Below, piece after piece: positions 1-12,336 of a DNA stretch of 64,000 nt. Within the stretch, counting starts at the first letter, position 1. Every line of letters begins with the position of its first letter. Made by a program: the position numbers and the translations under genes. Under the pieces are notes generated by a model, which saw only the letters and a program-made list of their open reading frames with translations, was not told the origin of the DNA and searched no databases. Source of the stretch: Mactra quadrangularis (taxonomy: Eukaryota > Mollusca > Bivalvia > Venerida > Mactridae); the NCBI GenBank assembly GCA_025267735.1, contig CM046295.1:7277270-7341269 (forward strand), given 5' to 3'.

Positions 1-545
1 GGAAAAAGCATCAAATCTTTGTATCATTCGAGCTTTCATATCTTTTAACTTGTCGGGGAGGGTGCTAATACCGTCTGATAAACGCGTGTCGGCCTCTTCT
101 AAGAGTTCTGTTACTTTGTTTGTTGAATCTATGACTGCAACTAATTCATTCTTTAGTTTTTGACAACCACCATGTCCGTTCATCCGTTCAATATCAAAAA
201 CATTTTTACATTTCTTATGACTTATAATGGTACACTTACTGCATAAAATTTCATTATGTTTTTGACAATAAAACTCAAAAGGTTTTTTATGCTTAGGACA
301 TATCAATTTTGTTTCCTCTTCGTCATTGCCATCGACGGATGAAACATAATATTTTCCTTCTGCGACACTAACTGTCTATGGTTACTAATATAAGTGTAAG
401 TGTTATGTCCTTTAGCACAGTTAACACACTGGTACTCAGAACACTCAACACAATAAATAGCTGCTGGAATTTCCATGTCTTTTTTCAAACATAGTTGACA
501 CTGTTGCAGCTCGCAAGTATCACTGTCGGCTTGTGCCTCAGCCAT
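1..545 (-). pseudogene. Gene A: B-box/NHL family member, 5' part only, frameshifted
   Basis: This is the 5' third of a family member; the rest lies beyond the left edge of the window. It starts MAEAQADSDTCELQQC and carries a full B-box 1 (Cys16, Cys19, Cys32, Cys35, Cys40, Cys43, His47, His56). Compared with gene E, one T is missing near 376-377, just after the codons for ISNH, so the frame breaks at about residue 57. In the shifted frame it stays open to position 1 and still matches gene E through B-box 2 and the start of the helical region. Up to the frameshift it differs from gene E at only two residues, so it is the youngest duplicate here. Either it is a recent pseudogene or the indel is a base-calling error. 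The start lies in a good Kozak context. Confidence 0.8.
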
Positions 546-2077
546 GTTTTATTACAACTAAGCAATTTGATATTTAAATGAATGTTATCTTATTAATTAG
601 TATCAAAAATGAACAAATAATCAGTTTTCAGTAGTGAGAATATTTGTCAATTAAACTTTGTAAAATCACTGCATCCGAACTTGTCAAAAACTACGCTTCA
701 TATGAACCAAGACTCATTGAGTGTTACTTTGTGTGATCGAAGCTTCCGCTTAAATACGTTGAGATATGTGAAACTATTAGTTGATTATTAAAATCAAATG
801 TAACAGAACAGTTAAACCTTTATTTTGCGATTACATATGAAGAGCGGTATATTAGAATTATTCAAGTCGATTTTGTTCTGTGTTTTATCGCCGTTCCTGA
901 ACAGTGATATACACAATTATCAAAATTTGAGCATTTCGTAGTCAAAACCGGTTGCCCTAAGCCAAACAACACGATGATGAAAAAATAGAGGTGGAATATT
1001 CAAATTAGGGGTGCGTAAATTGACTCGTCAACGCCATGATTTGTAAGGTAACCTGTTTGTATTACCAGGAAATACCATCATCAATATATGAACGAGTATC
1101 AATTTCGAAAAAGTTGCAATACAAGACCAGAAAAATGCAAAACTAATAAAACTAATTTTAAAATGTTTTATTCTTTGTAAAATTAGCATTTTTATATAAA
1201 TATCGGTGAAGTTTCGATTAGCATTCGGAATTCGGACAGAACATGTTCTCGAATATTTCCGTTTGCTAATAAATCAAATAAAGTTTCTTTGTGAACAAAT
1301 AGACATGAAAAATACATAATTCTACAATAAAAAAAGCTATTTTACGTGCACAGTTTGAAAATGCCCCGGAAAGCTCCTATTCATTCGATGTGTTTTATCT
1401 GCCCAGAATGTAAATAGATTAATGAACTTTGAGACTCGGTATTTACATTGGAGTTGTTCCAAGATACTAAATGATGCAGAATGATATAATGTTTGTGCAA
1501 CGCCATTGAATATGTAATAATATAGAAATAGGCGTTTAACCAAATGAAAAAAGTTTAAGTTTAATGATTAACTCAATAAAATACATTTTCTTTTACATAT
1601 TGAACAAAGCTTAATGCTTTCTCATAGTTAACTTGAAATAATTATTTATTTAAGAAATTAAATAATTCTAAAGTACTGCTATGCCAAATGACATCAGTAG
1701 AATGTGCCATTGTATGAAACAAATGAGGTTCCGAAGGGATCTATGTCTTGAAATTCCAAAAAGAAAAATAGATATAGAATATGCCAATATTCAAACAAAT
1801 TGGTGATATGTTGATTTGTGAAAGTTGCAACATCAGTGGAGAAAATTTTATAATGTGAAGTTTGGAGAATTGTACATATTTTTTAAGTAATACTTTGTTG
1901 TATTTTTGTGGATAAATTTGTTATGATGTCATTGCAAGTTTCATTTCAACAATTTGCACAAAAATATATTAATATAAGTATCGATAAATGTACCAAATTA
2001 CAAAAGTTATTGTAATAGAAATGTTGTTTTTTTATATTATATGCATAATAGTTTAGGTCATGTATTAATAAGAACTA
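546..2077. other. Intergenic flank upstream of gene A, near-identical to flank of gene E
   Basis: No gene is seen. The whole stretch aligns with 45550-47090 upstream of gene E with few differences, so it belongs to the same duplicated unit. A block at about 885-1300 (containing AACCGGTTGCC and GGGGTGCG) also recurs inside the element at 6052-8034, so it is a dispersed repeat. Confidence 0.7.
678..755 (-). promoter_or_regulatory. Conserved upstream block of gene A
   Basis: Two short motifs are shared with genes B, C and E: one around 678-709 (plus-strand core AACTTGTCA, then CTACG) and one at 735-755, whose gene-strand core is AAGCGGAAG. The latter has the GGAA core of ETS-type sites. Conservation across four paralogues is visible; regulatory function is inference. 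Confidence 0.4.
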
Positions 2078-3396
2078 CAATGGAACCCTTCTAAATCGGA
2101 AACCCTCCAAACCGGAATTCTCTCCAAACCGGAATTTTTTTCAAGTCCGGAATATTTCTTCTCTTTGTTCATATAACAAAAACCTCCTCTATTCCGGAAA
2201 ACCCTGTATTCCGGAAACCGGACGAGTTTTAGCCTAAACTTCATATTTCGTCACGCAAAATGACCCCTGTATATCGGAAGTCGAAAGGTGAGAATTGTTA
2301 ACGGCGAGCTGGATATACGACTCTCGAGAAGGTGATTGTTTCCTTTGTTTAACAGGTGTGCGTGAAATTGACTATTCGTGATAATCGCTATGTAAACATT
2401 GAAAGATGTCTTATTGAATGGGTGTGAAAACAATCAAATGTAAGGTAGGGGTTTGTATGTTTTTAGCGATAATTACGCTGGTGGATGGAACATTTAATTG
2501 ATAATTAAGGATTTAATTCGTTCACTAATTGCATTTTGATCTAAAATGAACCAACCTGTGGTAAACATTGATTGTAGAAAATGATTTGAAAGACGTATGT
2601 AATCGATAAATTACGGCGGTGTTTAATTGATATACGATTGACCAAAATTAATTGTTCTATGTTTGAGTCGTAAAAATGACCAATGAAACATATTTATTCA
2701 CGAATTTACAGGTTTGAGTGTAATTATCATGTATTAGTCATAATTAAAGCTTTGTGTATTTATATCTGTTTTCTGTTATCTTTCTTTTTATCATATTCTA
2801 TATTGATGTATCCAGATTTACTCACTATAACTTGCATATAATGATGCAATGTGAAATGGTACAATAACAATGAGTTCTACGAAGTTGTTATCAGCATAAT
2901 GATAAAGAGCTATAGTTTATGGTGCTATACTTGTTTAGCTTGATTATTCAAAAGTTGTTGTAACAATTTACAACCTTCCAGCCAGCATCTTGTTTCTCAG
3001 TACTAAACAATAAGATAGAATATAGGTTGTTTTTAATAGAAACAATGATGCCTATTATGGCAAGGACGTAAACCACTCTGTAGATGGCTTTCCAATGAAA
3101 AATAGTCAAATATTCACTGACTCAGTCATGTCTACAAAGATTTCTAGTATGCATATAAGACATATTAATCTACGAATATAACTACAGCACAATACTACAT
3201 CTTGGAATTCATGTAGATTGAACTTGTATCAATAGTTAAGTATCACAAACACTTAATACAAGATCAATACAGAGTGTCAACGAACACACATGTTAAATAT
3301 TATAGTCAGAATGTAAAACCCCTCTATTCCGGAAACCCCTCCAAACCGGAATTTTTGCCCGGTCCGGAGCACTTCCGGTTTAGAGGGGTTTTACTG
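2078..3396. mobile_element. Non-autonomous pogo/Tigger-like DNA transposon, TA target duplication
   Basis: The 1319-bp insert begins CAATGGAACCC and ends GGGTTTTACTG. It is flanked on both sides by TA (2076-2077 and 3397-3398). The paralogous locus at 47089-47090 has a single TA at exactly this point, an empty site. The two ends are inverted repeats of the form CAGTAAAACCCCTCTAAACC with several CCGGAA-containing subterminal repeats (about 2095-2225 and 3310-3385). TA duplication and this end type fit the IS630-Tc1-mariner superfamily, pogo/Tigger branch. No transposase reading frame is visible, so it must depend on another element. Confidence 0.85.
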
Positions 3397-6051
3397 TATA
3401 TGAAATATTTCTGTTGTACATTGCATTATATTATATATTTCAAGACTATTGATCTCTCCCAAGGAAGTCCTTACAACCCGAGCGATGGTAGAGTTGATAG
3501 TGCGTCGGGATCTGAACTTCATTGTTTTGACACGGCGTTTAACCAAGTATAAAAATCTCCCAAGCATTCCAAGTTTTTCTATAGAAGGTTTTCTAATCCA
3601 TTACTGAAAATCCATTACTGTAAAATAGTATTTATCCTCTTAAGCCCGTTTTACCTCAATTATAAACATGTTTCTTCCCAATATTAAGTTATTGTTTTGG
3701 AGAACAAAACTTTAATATTGCAATGATACCTGTGGATATTCACCCGGGGTGGTTATAACTTTCTATGATTTTTTACAATAATTTAGACATTCATCAATTA
3801 AAAAGATGTAAGGATAATTAACCGGCCTAGTGAAAGGGTGTGTATGTAATCGCTATTGTGGAGAATCCAGGAAAATAAGGTTTGACGAGCGGAAAAATTA
3901 TTTCTTTGCTCTACATTTTGAAGGAAACTTTCAATATGCAGTAAAAATCTCTTTGTTTGGACACAGGATTAAACCAAACAATAAGAAAGTTTTGTATTAT
4001 TGGCTAAGTCCAATCTGCTGGATTAGCTCCACTCCATTTGTATCATTTCTCTATTCTAGTTGTAGCATTTTCTCTACTCAATTTGTATATTTTCTCCACC
4101 ACACTTCGAACGTTTTTTCCACCCTATTTCGAGCATTTGCTTCTTTGTTTTTGTAGTATCAACTCCACATGTAGCATTTAACACTCCTTTGAAAATACCA
4201 GCTCCGCCCCATTTGTCATTTAATTATACTAATGTTATACGCAGATTGAAACAAGGAAATTAATATAGATATTGTTATTAATATTATTTTTTATATCTTG
4301 ATATACACAATGCATTGACACTTAAACCCTACGATTGTTGAAATACATTCTAATGAATGCATCATATTTCTAATGATTTAAGTCCCATGTTTATAAAATT
4401 TTTTCACTTAAATACTTGTGAATAATGTCCTTGTTTTTTAAATTCGTGTAATAAGTATAGGTTCAAAGTTCTGTATGGGAATTTTCTAGGTCAATCGTTA
4501 AAGAGCATTAGGTGTTAAAAGCTACCAACAAATGTTCATGTTCTCTTATAAGGCATGCAATGCACGTTGAACACATTGCCCAGGAAAACAGTTAATAAGA
4601 AGATTTTTAAATCCCTTCAATGTTAAAATTCTCGACACGTACCCACCGTACAGACAAAGACTGACTAAACCGTACACTACAAATCACCCAATGATTTAAA
4701 CGTTATTCCAAATCAAAGATTAGTTAGCCTTGTATTCCGCTAAGTGTATTCTTATCATAAAACTCATTTGCTTTACCAACTTTCTTTTAAAATGTGCAAA
4801 CGGGCATCATAGTTATATCGCAATTATGCATTTATTTTATCTAAAATACCTAATGTTTTAGGATTGCTCGTAAATTTATGGACTTCTTATAAATCAACAT
4901 GTTAAACCCAATTAAGCTCCACTGTATATTTAGTTATCTCTTATAACTTAATCTTCACCAATGGTCAAAACTTTTAAAACTTATTTTATTCTGCAAAGCT
5001 TGCAAAAAATTACGTTAAGATGATTTTTGTACTAGTGAATGGAATACAATGGATAATTGACAAACATAAAAAGAATGAACCATAATAAAAAAACACAATT
5101 CAAGATTCAAAGTTATGCCGGATTTCGTTACTGTTTTACTCGAGACCATCGAAATTATACCCTCACAAACCTTGGTCAAAAAAAAGAAATTACAGATCAA
5201 AATGCTATTAATAGTGTTTCGTCTAAATGAAAGCTACGCATTTATTCGTCAACACAACGGTCATTTCAACTTGACGCTCGACGCGAACCTTACAGATCCT
5301 GTAAGACCGATGTCCTTAGGATAGTTGTATACGGAGATTGATTTTACGCTGCCCCCATCGATTAATTAATTCATAACCAATATACACGGTTTTTTGTTTT
5401 GTTTTTCGTTAACACATTTTTACTATACGTGTGATCTGTTTCTGCTTTACATGTATCAAATTTGGTCTCGTTTGATATTTCAATGAACAGTGTAGACCAA
5501 AGACGATATATTAGATGATTATTATAGACAAATAGCCAGAGTAGAACTCCTGTATTTTAACCACTTGATCATAATTTTCATTTACAACTATGTGTTTTGT
5601 CATTAACTGACACTATTGTAACGGGGCATTTAAAAAGTGTTTCCATAGAGAAATATTTTACATGTACAGTTTATATTTAGATTCAGGCAAGAAATAATGG
5701 TTATTGTACAGGATGGGTAAAATCTAATTCAGTATGAAATAAAATGTATGTAGCAACCTTCGAATCATGTAACTTCAAAGCCTTACTAACGGCGGCGCTA
5801 GAGTGTAACACAATCACTTGGAATTAATATTAGCTATACGGATTCCCTGTCTATAAGGTCAATTATGTTAGTCCGCTCTTGAAGGACACCAACTAATTGA
5901 CCTAGATGCATAACTCATGACTGCAACATATACATGTAGAACATTTGTACGTTCCTGCATCAGTAATTTTAGTTAACATTATATCTAAATATGGTTTATA
6001 GATTTTTTCACTTACCAGAAATTAACTTCCCGTAGAACTTGTGTTCTTGTA
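3397..6051. other. Intergenic DNA paralogous to 47091-50817
   Basis: No gene is seen. The stretch aligns colinearly but less closely with 47091-50817. It lacks the 51-bp minisatellite found there (the equivalent point is about 5370-5420). A degenerate SINE scrap lies at 3470-3552. Confidence 0.6.
3470..3552 (+). repeat. Degenerate scrap of SINE family 2
   Basis: A tRNA-like head remnant (ACCCGAGCGATGGTAGAGTT) is joined almost directly to the family's 3' end (GACACGGCGTTTAACCAAGT). The middle is deleted. A paralogous head remnant sits at 47163-47210. Confidence 0.55.
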
Positions 6052-8034
6052 CAGTTAAAGTTCATTCTCTCGAACACAAGCAGGTCGAATTAACTGACTG
6101 AATCAAACACATTGTCTGGTACCGATCAATTACCCTTCTTTATTTATATTAGTCAACCTCTATTGAGTCGAACTCTCGAATCGATATCAAGGTCCCGTGG
6201 TTTATATAAACACTACAATACCATTGTCTCTTTCGAACAATAGATTTTCACAATTAGTGGTAAAGTCTTAATCAATTGTTTGTGACGCGTGAAAATAACA
6301 CGGCATGAAAATCGCTTAACAATAGATTTGTTAATTGATGTTAATTTGTCCAAAACATTTTGCTGTTTGATCACATTGTCGCACAAAAATGCTTAACAAT
6401 AGAATTATTTGTTAATTGCACATTGTTGACGGACACATGTTAATTGCCATGGAATGATTAAAAATTAAAAATAAAACGAGTAACTAGGGTCTCGCTAAAA
6501 CAACTGAATTAGTGCCTATACGGCTTGCATGTTTGTTTTAATTGATAGAATTGCAAACAAAACGTTTGTGTCATTTCAGTATAAAGTCAGTGCAAATTTA
6601 CGATTGGTCTTAATTCAAAATGTAAGAACATTTAGTAGTGCACATTTATTGTATCACAACGAACCATTATTACTGAAACCAGCAGTTTATTATCGTCAGT
6701 ACCTGTACCGACGATAGTAACAATTATCAAGATTTGAGCATTTTTGTGTCGACACCGGTTGCCTTAAGCCAATCAGAACGATGCATTTGAGGTCATGTGA
6801 TGAAAACAATGACGTCAAGCATACAAAATAGGGGTGCGTGCATGGACTCGTCTTCGACGTATATTATCCGGTTACCTGTTTGTATTACAAGAAAAATATC
6901 ATTATCAATATATGAACGCGTACCAGTTTCAAGGAAGTTGCAATATAAAACAAAAAAACATGCATAACTAATTGTTACATTTCTTGAAAAAAATGCATTT
7001 GTTGAAAGAAGCAAGCCTATCTTCCCTACTTCCGGGCGAGTTTATAACGTTAAGACTAAAACACGAACGTCTACTTTGACATCATACAGCCGGATCAGAG
7101 GCATGGCTATATACAAAATGTACCAAGCTTTAAATTTGTGAATTTCTAATAAAATGTAATACGTTCCGTGTTTCTGCTAACATTTTGTTTAGCATATATG
7201 AATTATCTTTAACACAAGTTTCTCCAAGAAATTTATATTTTCTCTTCTAAACCGTGGTTTTAACGAAACATGTACACTCGAAGGCCTTCGCGGTCAATGT
7301 ATAGGAAGTCACAGTCTAAACCACTGACGAAGACACTGACACCATAAACCAAGAAGGGTTATCAGACCATCACTGATAATGATCCTTTTATATACTGTAC
7401 ATGTATTTATTAAATTATCGAACATAATTGGTTTAATTACCTGCTAATAAACCTTTTTAAAAGAATTTTAATGCCTCAATTATAGATAAACAGGCTGAAG
7501 CAGTATTTCCGCGTTAGAAAAAGTTTGGGCTCTTTGATGCTTTGCGTCAATATTTTCCTGTAAATAAATATAATCTACGTTCGATTAGCCGTCGGAATAT
7601 GGGACAGCGCATGGTCTTGAATAGAATAATCTGGTTTGCTTATCAATAAATATAGTTTCTCGCCAAAAGGACAGGTGAATTGTAAAGCCTACCTCTAAAA
7701 TGCGTTTGTACGTGCTCCGTCGGAACATGACGAAATTGTTAAATTGTTAGACTCTGACACATATATTTCTTGAATGCTTTATTAAAGGAGATGTCATACA
7801 TGGCTAACCGACGATTTCAAGCATTTTTGGAAATGCTTATACTACGTTCACGTTAAACTTAAACTAAACGTGTGTTCGGGTTATATATCAAACCAAGGGA
7901 GATAACAAATAAAAACAATTACAAAACAAAGGGAAGTAATAACGTCGAACTTGGACGAATTTTGGCCAGGTCGAACACCTGGCTCACTCGATTTCCCCCC
8001 CCCCCCCCAAGTTAGAGTCAGCGAACTTTTACTG
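6052..8034. mobile_element. TA-type (pogo/Tc1-like) non-autonomous transposon, about 2 kb
   Basis: The insert is absent from the paralogous site near 50816-50817. It starts CAGTTAAAGTTC and ends GAACTTTTACTG, giving short terminal inverted repeats (about 12 bp with one mismatch), with subterminal TCGAA-containing repeats. The left flank is TA (6050-6051); the right flank reads TC where TA is expected, so one duplication copy has mutated. No transposase frame is visible. Its interior at about 6690-7010 and 7548-7660 resembles the dispersed block at 885-1300. A 14-C homopolymer sits near its right end. Confidence 0.65.
7995..8008 (+). repeat. Poly-C tract, 14 bases
   Basis: Fourteen consecutive C residues lie just inside the right end of the 2-kb transposon. 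The length is likely unstable and prone to sequencing error. Confidence 0.9.
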
Positions 8035-9522
8035 TCGTTTATAAACAGAAAAAATGATACTTATGTTAAGTGTTTGTATAGAAAAACAGGACACTAATTA
8101 TTTGTATATGATAAAAAAGATTTGTATCCGTTTAGGCATTTTAAACGATTCTTTTAATATTTGTTGTTGTGGGGTTTAGCTCCAGAGCATCACATGGTAA
8201 GGGTGACATAACAACGGTAAGGCAACCTAATGACAATTCCTCGAAAGGCTATATCTTTAAGTTTATCTGTTAACCAGTTACTAGGCACATACTTCCGTCA
8301 TGAGCAACTTGTAGGAGGAAGAATGACCGAAGAAATTATAATTATCATGACAAAACTCCACAAAAGTGTGCCCGTCTGGGAATCGAAGCCATGACGATTC
8401 GATAAATATACTTAGATGTTACTAATTGAGTTAGCCTGACAGGCTTTCATAACTTGAATTTATTATTTACTAACCCACTGGTTATTTACTTTAGTGCGTC
8501 GTCAAACCAAATTTTATGAACAATTTTCTTTTGTTATTTGTTTCAACGCAACAATCACCTCTCCGATTTTTTTATTTCACAAAGTAAACTTACAATAAAA
8601 TACATCGTGTGTCAATTTTATAAAATTATTGTAGAAGGCAGACGTGGAATCTTTTGTAAAAAGTAATACATAGTTCTGTACGATTTTAGAAAATGATATT
8701 GATAAAATTTTCAATAAAAAGTTTCTACTTTTGACTTACGTTCATTTTTATATTAAGATTACTTTTGATATGTCTCAAAATTCACCAATATATAAACAAA
8801 ACAGTTTCATATTTATTTTGGTAAACAAAACGGTATCATGAAATAAAACTATGTGGCTTTCACCATGTCTGATTTTTTGTGAAAGGAGCTTAATGCTTAC
8901 TAATTGTTTAATACAACCGTTTCAAGACATACAATCATACCATTTTCACAATTGTCTGTGGTTGAGTGAATAAAGTTGCTGACTTCAAGTCTATGTTAGT
9001 CTTTTGATTGTGGGTTGTGTTTTCGAACCCGGCAATAAGTCATGACTCTATATGATAAAATGTAAAATTTTGTTAGAAGCGAATGTCTAGTACTTATTTA
9101 TTATAATAGCGATGGGAAGGTACACTGTGTCTCTCACATTTCTTCCACAGTTGACTAAATATTGTTCACTCATAATTTCCAAATCAACACTTTACAGTGA
9201 CAGTTTGGTCCAAACCAATCTGGTCATCAAGTAGTGTCTATGATTTGTATGCTGAATGTACTGTTTTGAAATACAGGACATGATTACTAATATTTGACTA
9301 ATAATTTGTTATAAAAATTTTATATACAATAAGTGCCAATTGAACATTCCTTGGGCAACCTTTTTATTTGAATAACAATGCACTTACCCACAATTATAAC
9401 CATGTGCTCTTTTGTTAACACCTTATTCGTCGGACAAAATGTAATCGTAAACCTTTGCTAAATATGCTAATAGGTAAGGTCATGGAAAGGTCAATTCAAT
9501 TGGTCAGTAGTCTCCTCCACTA
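8035..9522. other. Intergenic DNA paralogous to 50818-52500
   Basis: No gene is seen. It aligns with the E-F interval, including a SINE (8166-8450) and about one unit (8770-8890) of the 80-bp repeat that is expanded at 51600-52140. Confidence 0.6.
8166..8450 (-). repeat. tRNA-derived SINE, family 1
   Basis: On the minus strand a degenerate tRNA-like head (box A near GTTAGCTCAATTAGTAAC-like, box B near ATCGTCATGGCTTCGATTCC) is followed by a roughly 200-bp tail including TCATGATAATTATAATTTCTTCGG. The paralogous copy is at 50945-51222, so insertion predates the duplication. Confidence 0.65.
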
Positions 9523-9531
9523 AATTCTAAC

Positions 9532-10018
9532 AATTCGCAACTACCTCGGCGATCTTCTACGAAGATATACCTTGAATATCAGACGTTATAGTCAGACAAC
9601 CAGGTTATGAGGTCTGGCCAATAACTCGCTGGCAAGAAGTGCTATTATTGCTATACTTGAATGTGCTTTGTCTATTTAAGCAAACAAGTTTTCCTCTAAT
9701 TAGCTACAATAAAACTTTAGGAGGTTTTTTCTACTGCATATTGCCATTAATTATCTACAAATATATTGAAATTAGACCAACGGTCAGTTTTGAGAAAACA
9801 CTTTAATACTCAGATTTAAATTGTTAAACGCTCAATTAGAAAATATTTTATTTGAAGATCTATGACCCAAAGATTATGTTTCAATGTAGTTCTGATTTAT
9901 TTCAACATAATTCACATTGTTAAATTTAGATTGGCTGCAGAATCCATGTTAGAGCTACTCAACTTCCTGATGACGTCCGAGGTATATTTGTGTAGTTAAT
10001 CCCGAGGAGTTCCGAATG
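9532..10018. mobile_element. MULE-like non-autonomous element with 9-bp target duplication
   Basis: The 487-bp insert is bounded by a perfect 9-bp direct repeat AATTCTAAC (9523-9531 and 10019-10027). Its left end AATTCGCAACTACCTCGG is an imperfect inverted match of its right end, which reads CCGAGGAGTTCCGAATG. The paralogous site near 52527 has no insert. A second member with its own 9-bp duplication lies at 57652-57999 and a third right end at 27248. Nine-base duplications are typical of Mutator-like elements. No coding capacity is seen. Confidence 0.8.
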
Positions 10019-10027
10019 AATTCTAAC

Positions 10028-12336
10028 TACAAAATCACCGTAAGTCAATTCTATAAATTATCACAGAAATCCAAATTATCAAACATTTTCTTAATAGTAC
10101 GATTTTTAGTATGCATGCCAAAATTTGTGTAATCTTCACCAATTTAATTTATTTTAAATCAGATATCAAACATATTGTTAAAGATTTCTATATTTGACTT
10201 ACGCTAATTTTTAGCGGTAAGAATATTTGTGAAATAATAATTTTGCTTGTACACGTGAAGGTCATATCAGTCAAATTTGATTTAAACAAAATTGATAACA
10301 AACAGTTTAGAGCTGAATGTGATAGATTTAATATAATCAATATGGCTTCAATAAATACATGAATATACATTGACAACAAAAATACATTTTATGATACATG
10401 TATTGATGAATAATTTAGTTTTAATACATCGTTGCGATATCAAAGTTTCAAACAAAAATGATGACAAACAACAGACTAAATAGCTTTAATATTTGTAATA
10501 TGATTCAATTTATACACACATGAGCGGCAGAATCTATATATATAATCAGTTTGGTATTAGCATAATATACGTCTGTATACCCGGTCTTCAATGATCACAC
10601 TTCACCGTTAGTGATCTACAATTATTTGAACCTAACTGCATTTATCGCTCATAAACAGTTCTATGTTTTTATACAGATTTAAAGTCGTACTTAATGAAAT
10701 ATTTAAACATAAATCCTTTCAAGACAAAACAGTTTTGAATCATTTATCATTCTTCAAAGTAATTAACGTTCTTTCAGCAATATCTATGTTCGTTTTTATT
10801 TTTTACGTGCAACGTATTGTCCGCTTGAAAATTTAGTGGTGTGTAGCCTGCCTTAACGTCTGCTGCACTAATGTCCGCTACTTATTGTCCGCCAGCTAGA
10901 TTTCAGTATACCTTAAAATGAAATTTTCGTCGTCCAAGTGTTGAATAAGGCGAAAATTACTTTCCCTTGATTGAAAGCTCCGATAGGTAAATGTAGCACG
11001 AGTTTTAGCGCTAAACCGATGAAGCGGTTTGCCCATGCAGCCTAGGGACTTGGAACGTTAAACACCTGCAAGTCGTTGGTCCTTAAAGGCTTGAAACCAA
11101 TAAAATATACATTTTTTCCGTTGTTAATTACGGAAGTATGGACCTATCGGAGGTGATAATTATCAAGGCAATTACTTTTGGCCATGCCAAATTGGAATTT
11201 TGATAAGCGTCAACTCAAGTTTGACAAACCTAGGTAAAAAACACACAAACCGAAAACAAAAACACATGTCCATACTATCTAGTATTCACACAAATAAGTA
11301 CTTGGTACTAAGTTGGTAGTACATGAATGTTTATAACATTAATGTAAGATTAAAGTAATTGTGTAAAAAAGAATAAACATACACATGTACATTATCATTC
11401 ATCAAATACACTGAAACAATTAATTATCAGTATTTCCTGAGGGAAATCAGTCATTCATCGAATCCCGGAACAACATAACTATTTAAGAAGGTTCAAAAGA
11501 AATTTTACACGTGAAAAGATTAAAAAATTTGCTCGGACACGAAAAAACATAATCCATTTGAACAAATGAGAAACTAGCGAGCTTTTCAAGTGTGTCGAAA
11601 GGGTTTGCGGAAATTTGTTAATATAAAACCCTGATATTTCGTGTGTTGATAAAAATAGTGTTTATATGGTTTTGAAAAAAAAAGATTTTTCTTAAATTTT
11701 CTATGTAACCTTTAACGGAAATGGGCTGTACAATGAATGCATTAAAAAATGTCGGAAGTAGAAATCGGAAGGATTTCACGTGACTTTTACTCATTGCTAC
11801 CAAAATCTACCCATCAAAATGTCACGGCGTTGAGACGCCGTGAAATAATAAAATTTCATCAGAAAAAAAAGCAGATAAATATCACAGATGAACAAACCGT
11901 CCATCAATTGTACAGAAATACACTGGGATCTAATGGTTTCTTCACACATAATAAATTTCAATGTATTGAAATACAAGTAGTTATAAGTCCCACAACTAGT
12001 ATACAATGTATCAAGAATGGTCTGTATGTATTATAAATGAAGAATAAAATTTGTTAATAAAAAGCGTCTGCAATAGATTTTCAACACAACTAATAGAAAT
12101 TGTTAAAACATTAATACTTGTAAAAAGAGACCTTTGGACCACAGTGTAAGTTAAAAAAATACAGATTATATGGTCAGACTGCATAATAAAACATTTCTTA
12201 TATATAACATGAAACAGAAAGAAGTGATAATTAACACTACATAAGACTTTTAGTAAGAAGTATTTGACTAATGGTCAAAATAATTGTACGATGTTTCAAT
12301 ATCAATCATTGTTTTGATATGCTTATTATCGCACAA
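10028..12336. other. Intergenic region 3' of gene B
   Basis: No convincing gene is seen. A MITE-like remnant (ends with ACCGTAAGTCA and TGACTTACG) spans about 10030-10240 and has counterparts downstream of C, D, E, F and G. The part from about 10720 to 12050 is longer than the paralogous F flank. It includes a short hairpin at 11822-11843 and an open frame at 11749-12036 that I do not trust. Confidence 0.5.

Noticed and set aside
2251..2433. Short minus-strand frame inside the pogo-like element as a transposase remnant
   Set aside because: No catalytic or DNA-binding motif of that superfamily is visible, and the frame is short and AT-driven.
11749..12036. Plus-strand 95-codon frame (MSEVEIGRISRDFYSLLP...) with a faint look of a PARP regulatory-domain segment
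   Set aside because: The resemblance is limited to a few residues, an in-frame stop sits two codons before the ATG, and there is no paralogue in the other intervals. I cannot support a gene.
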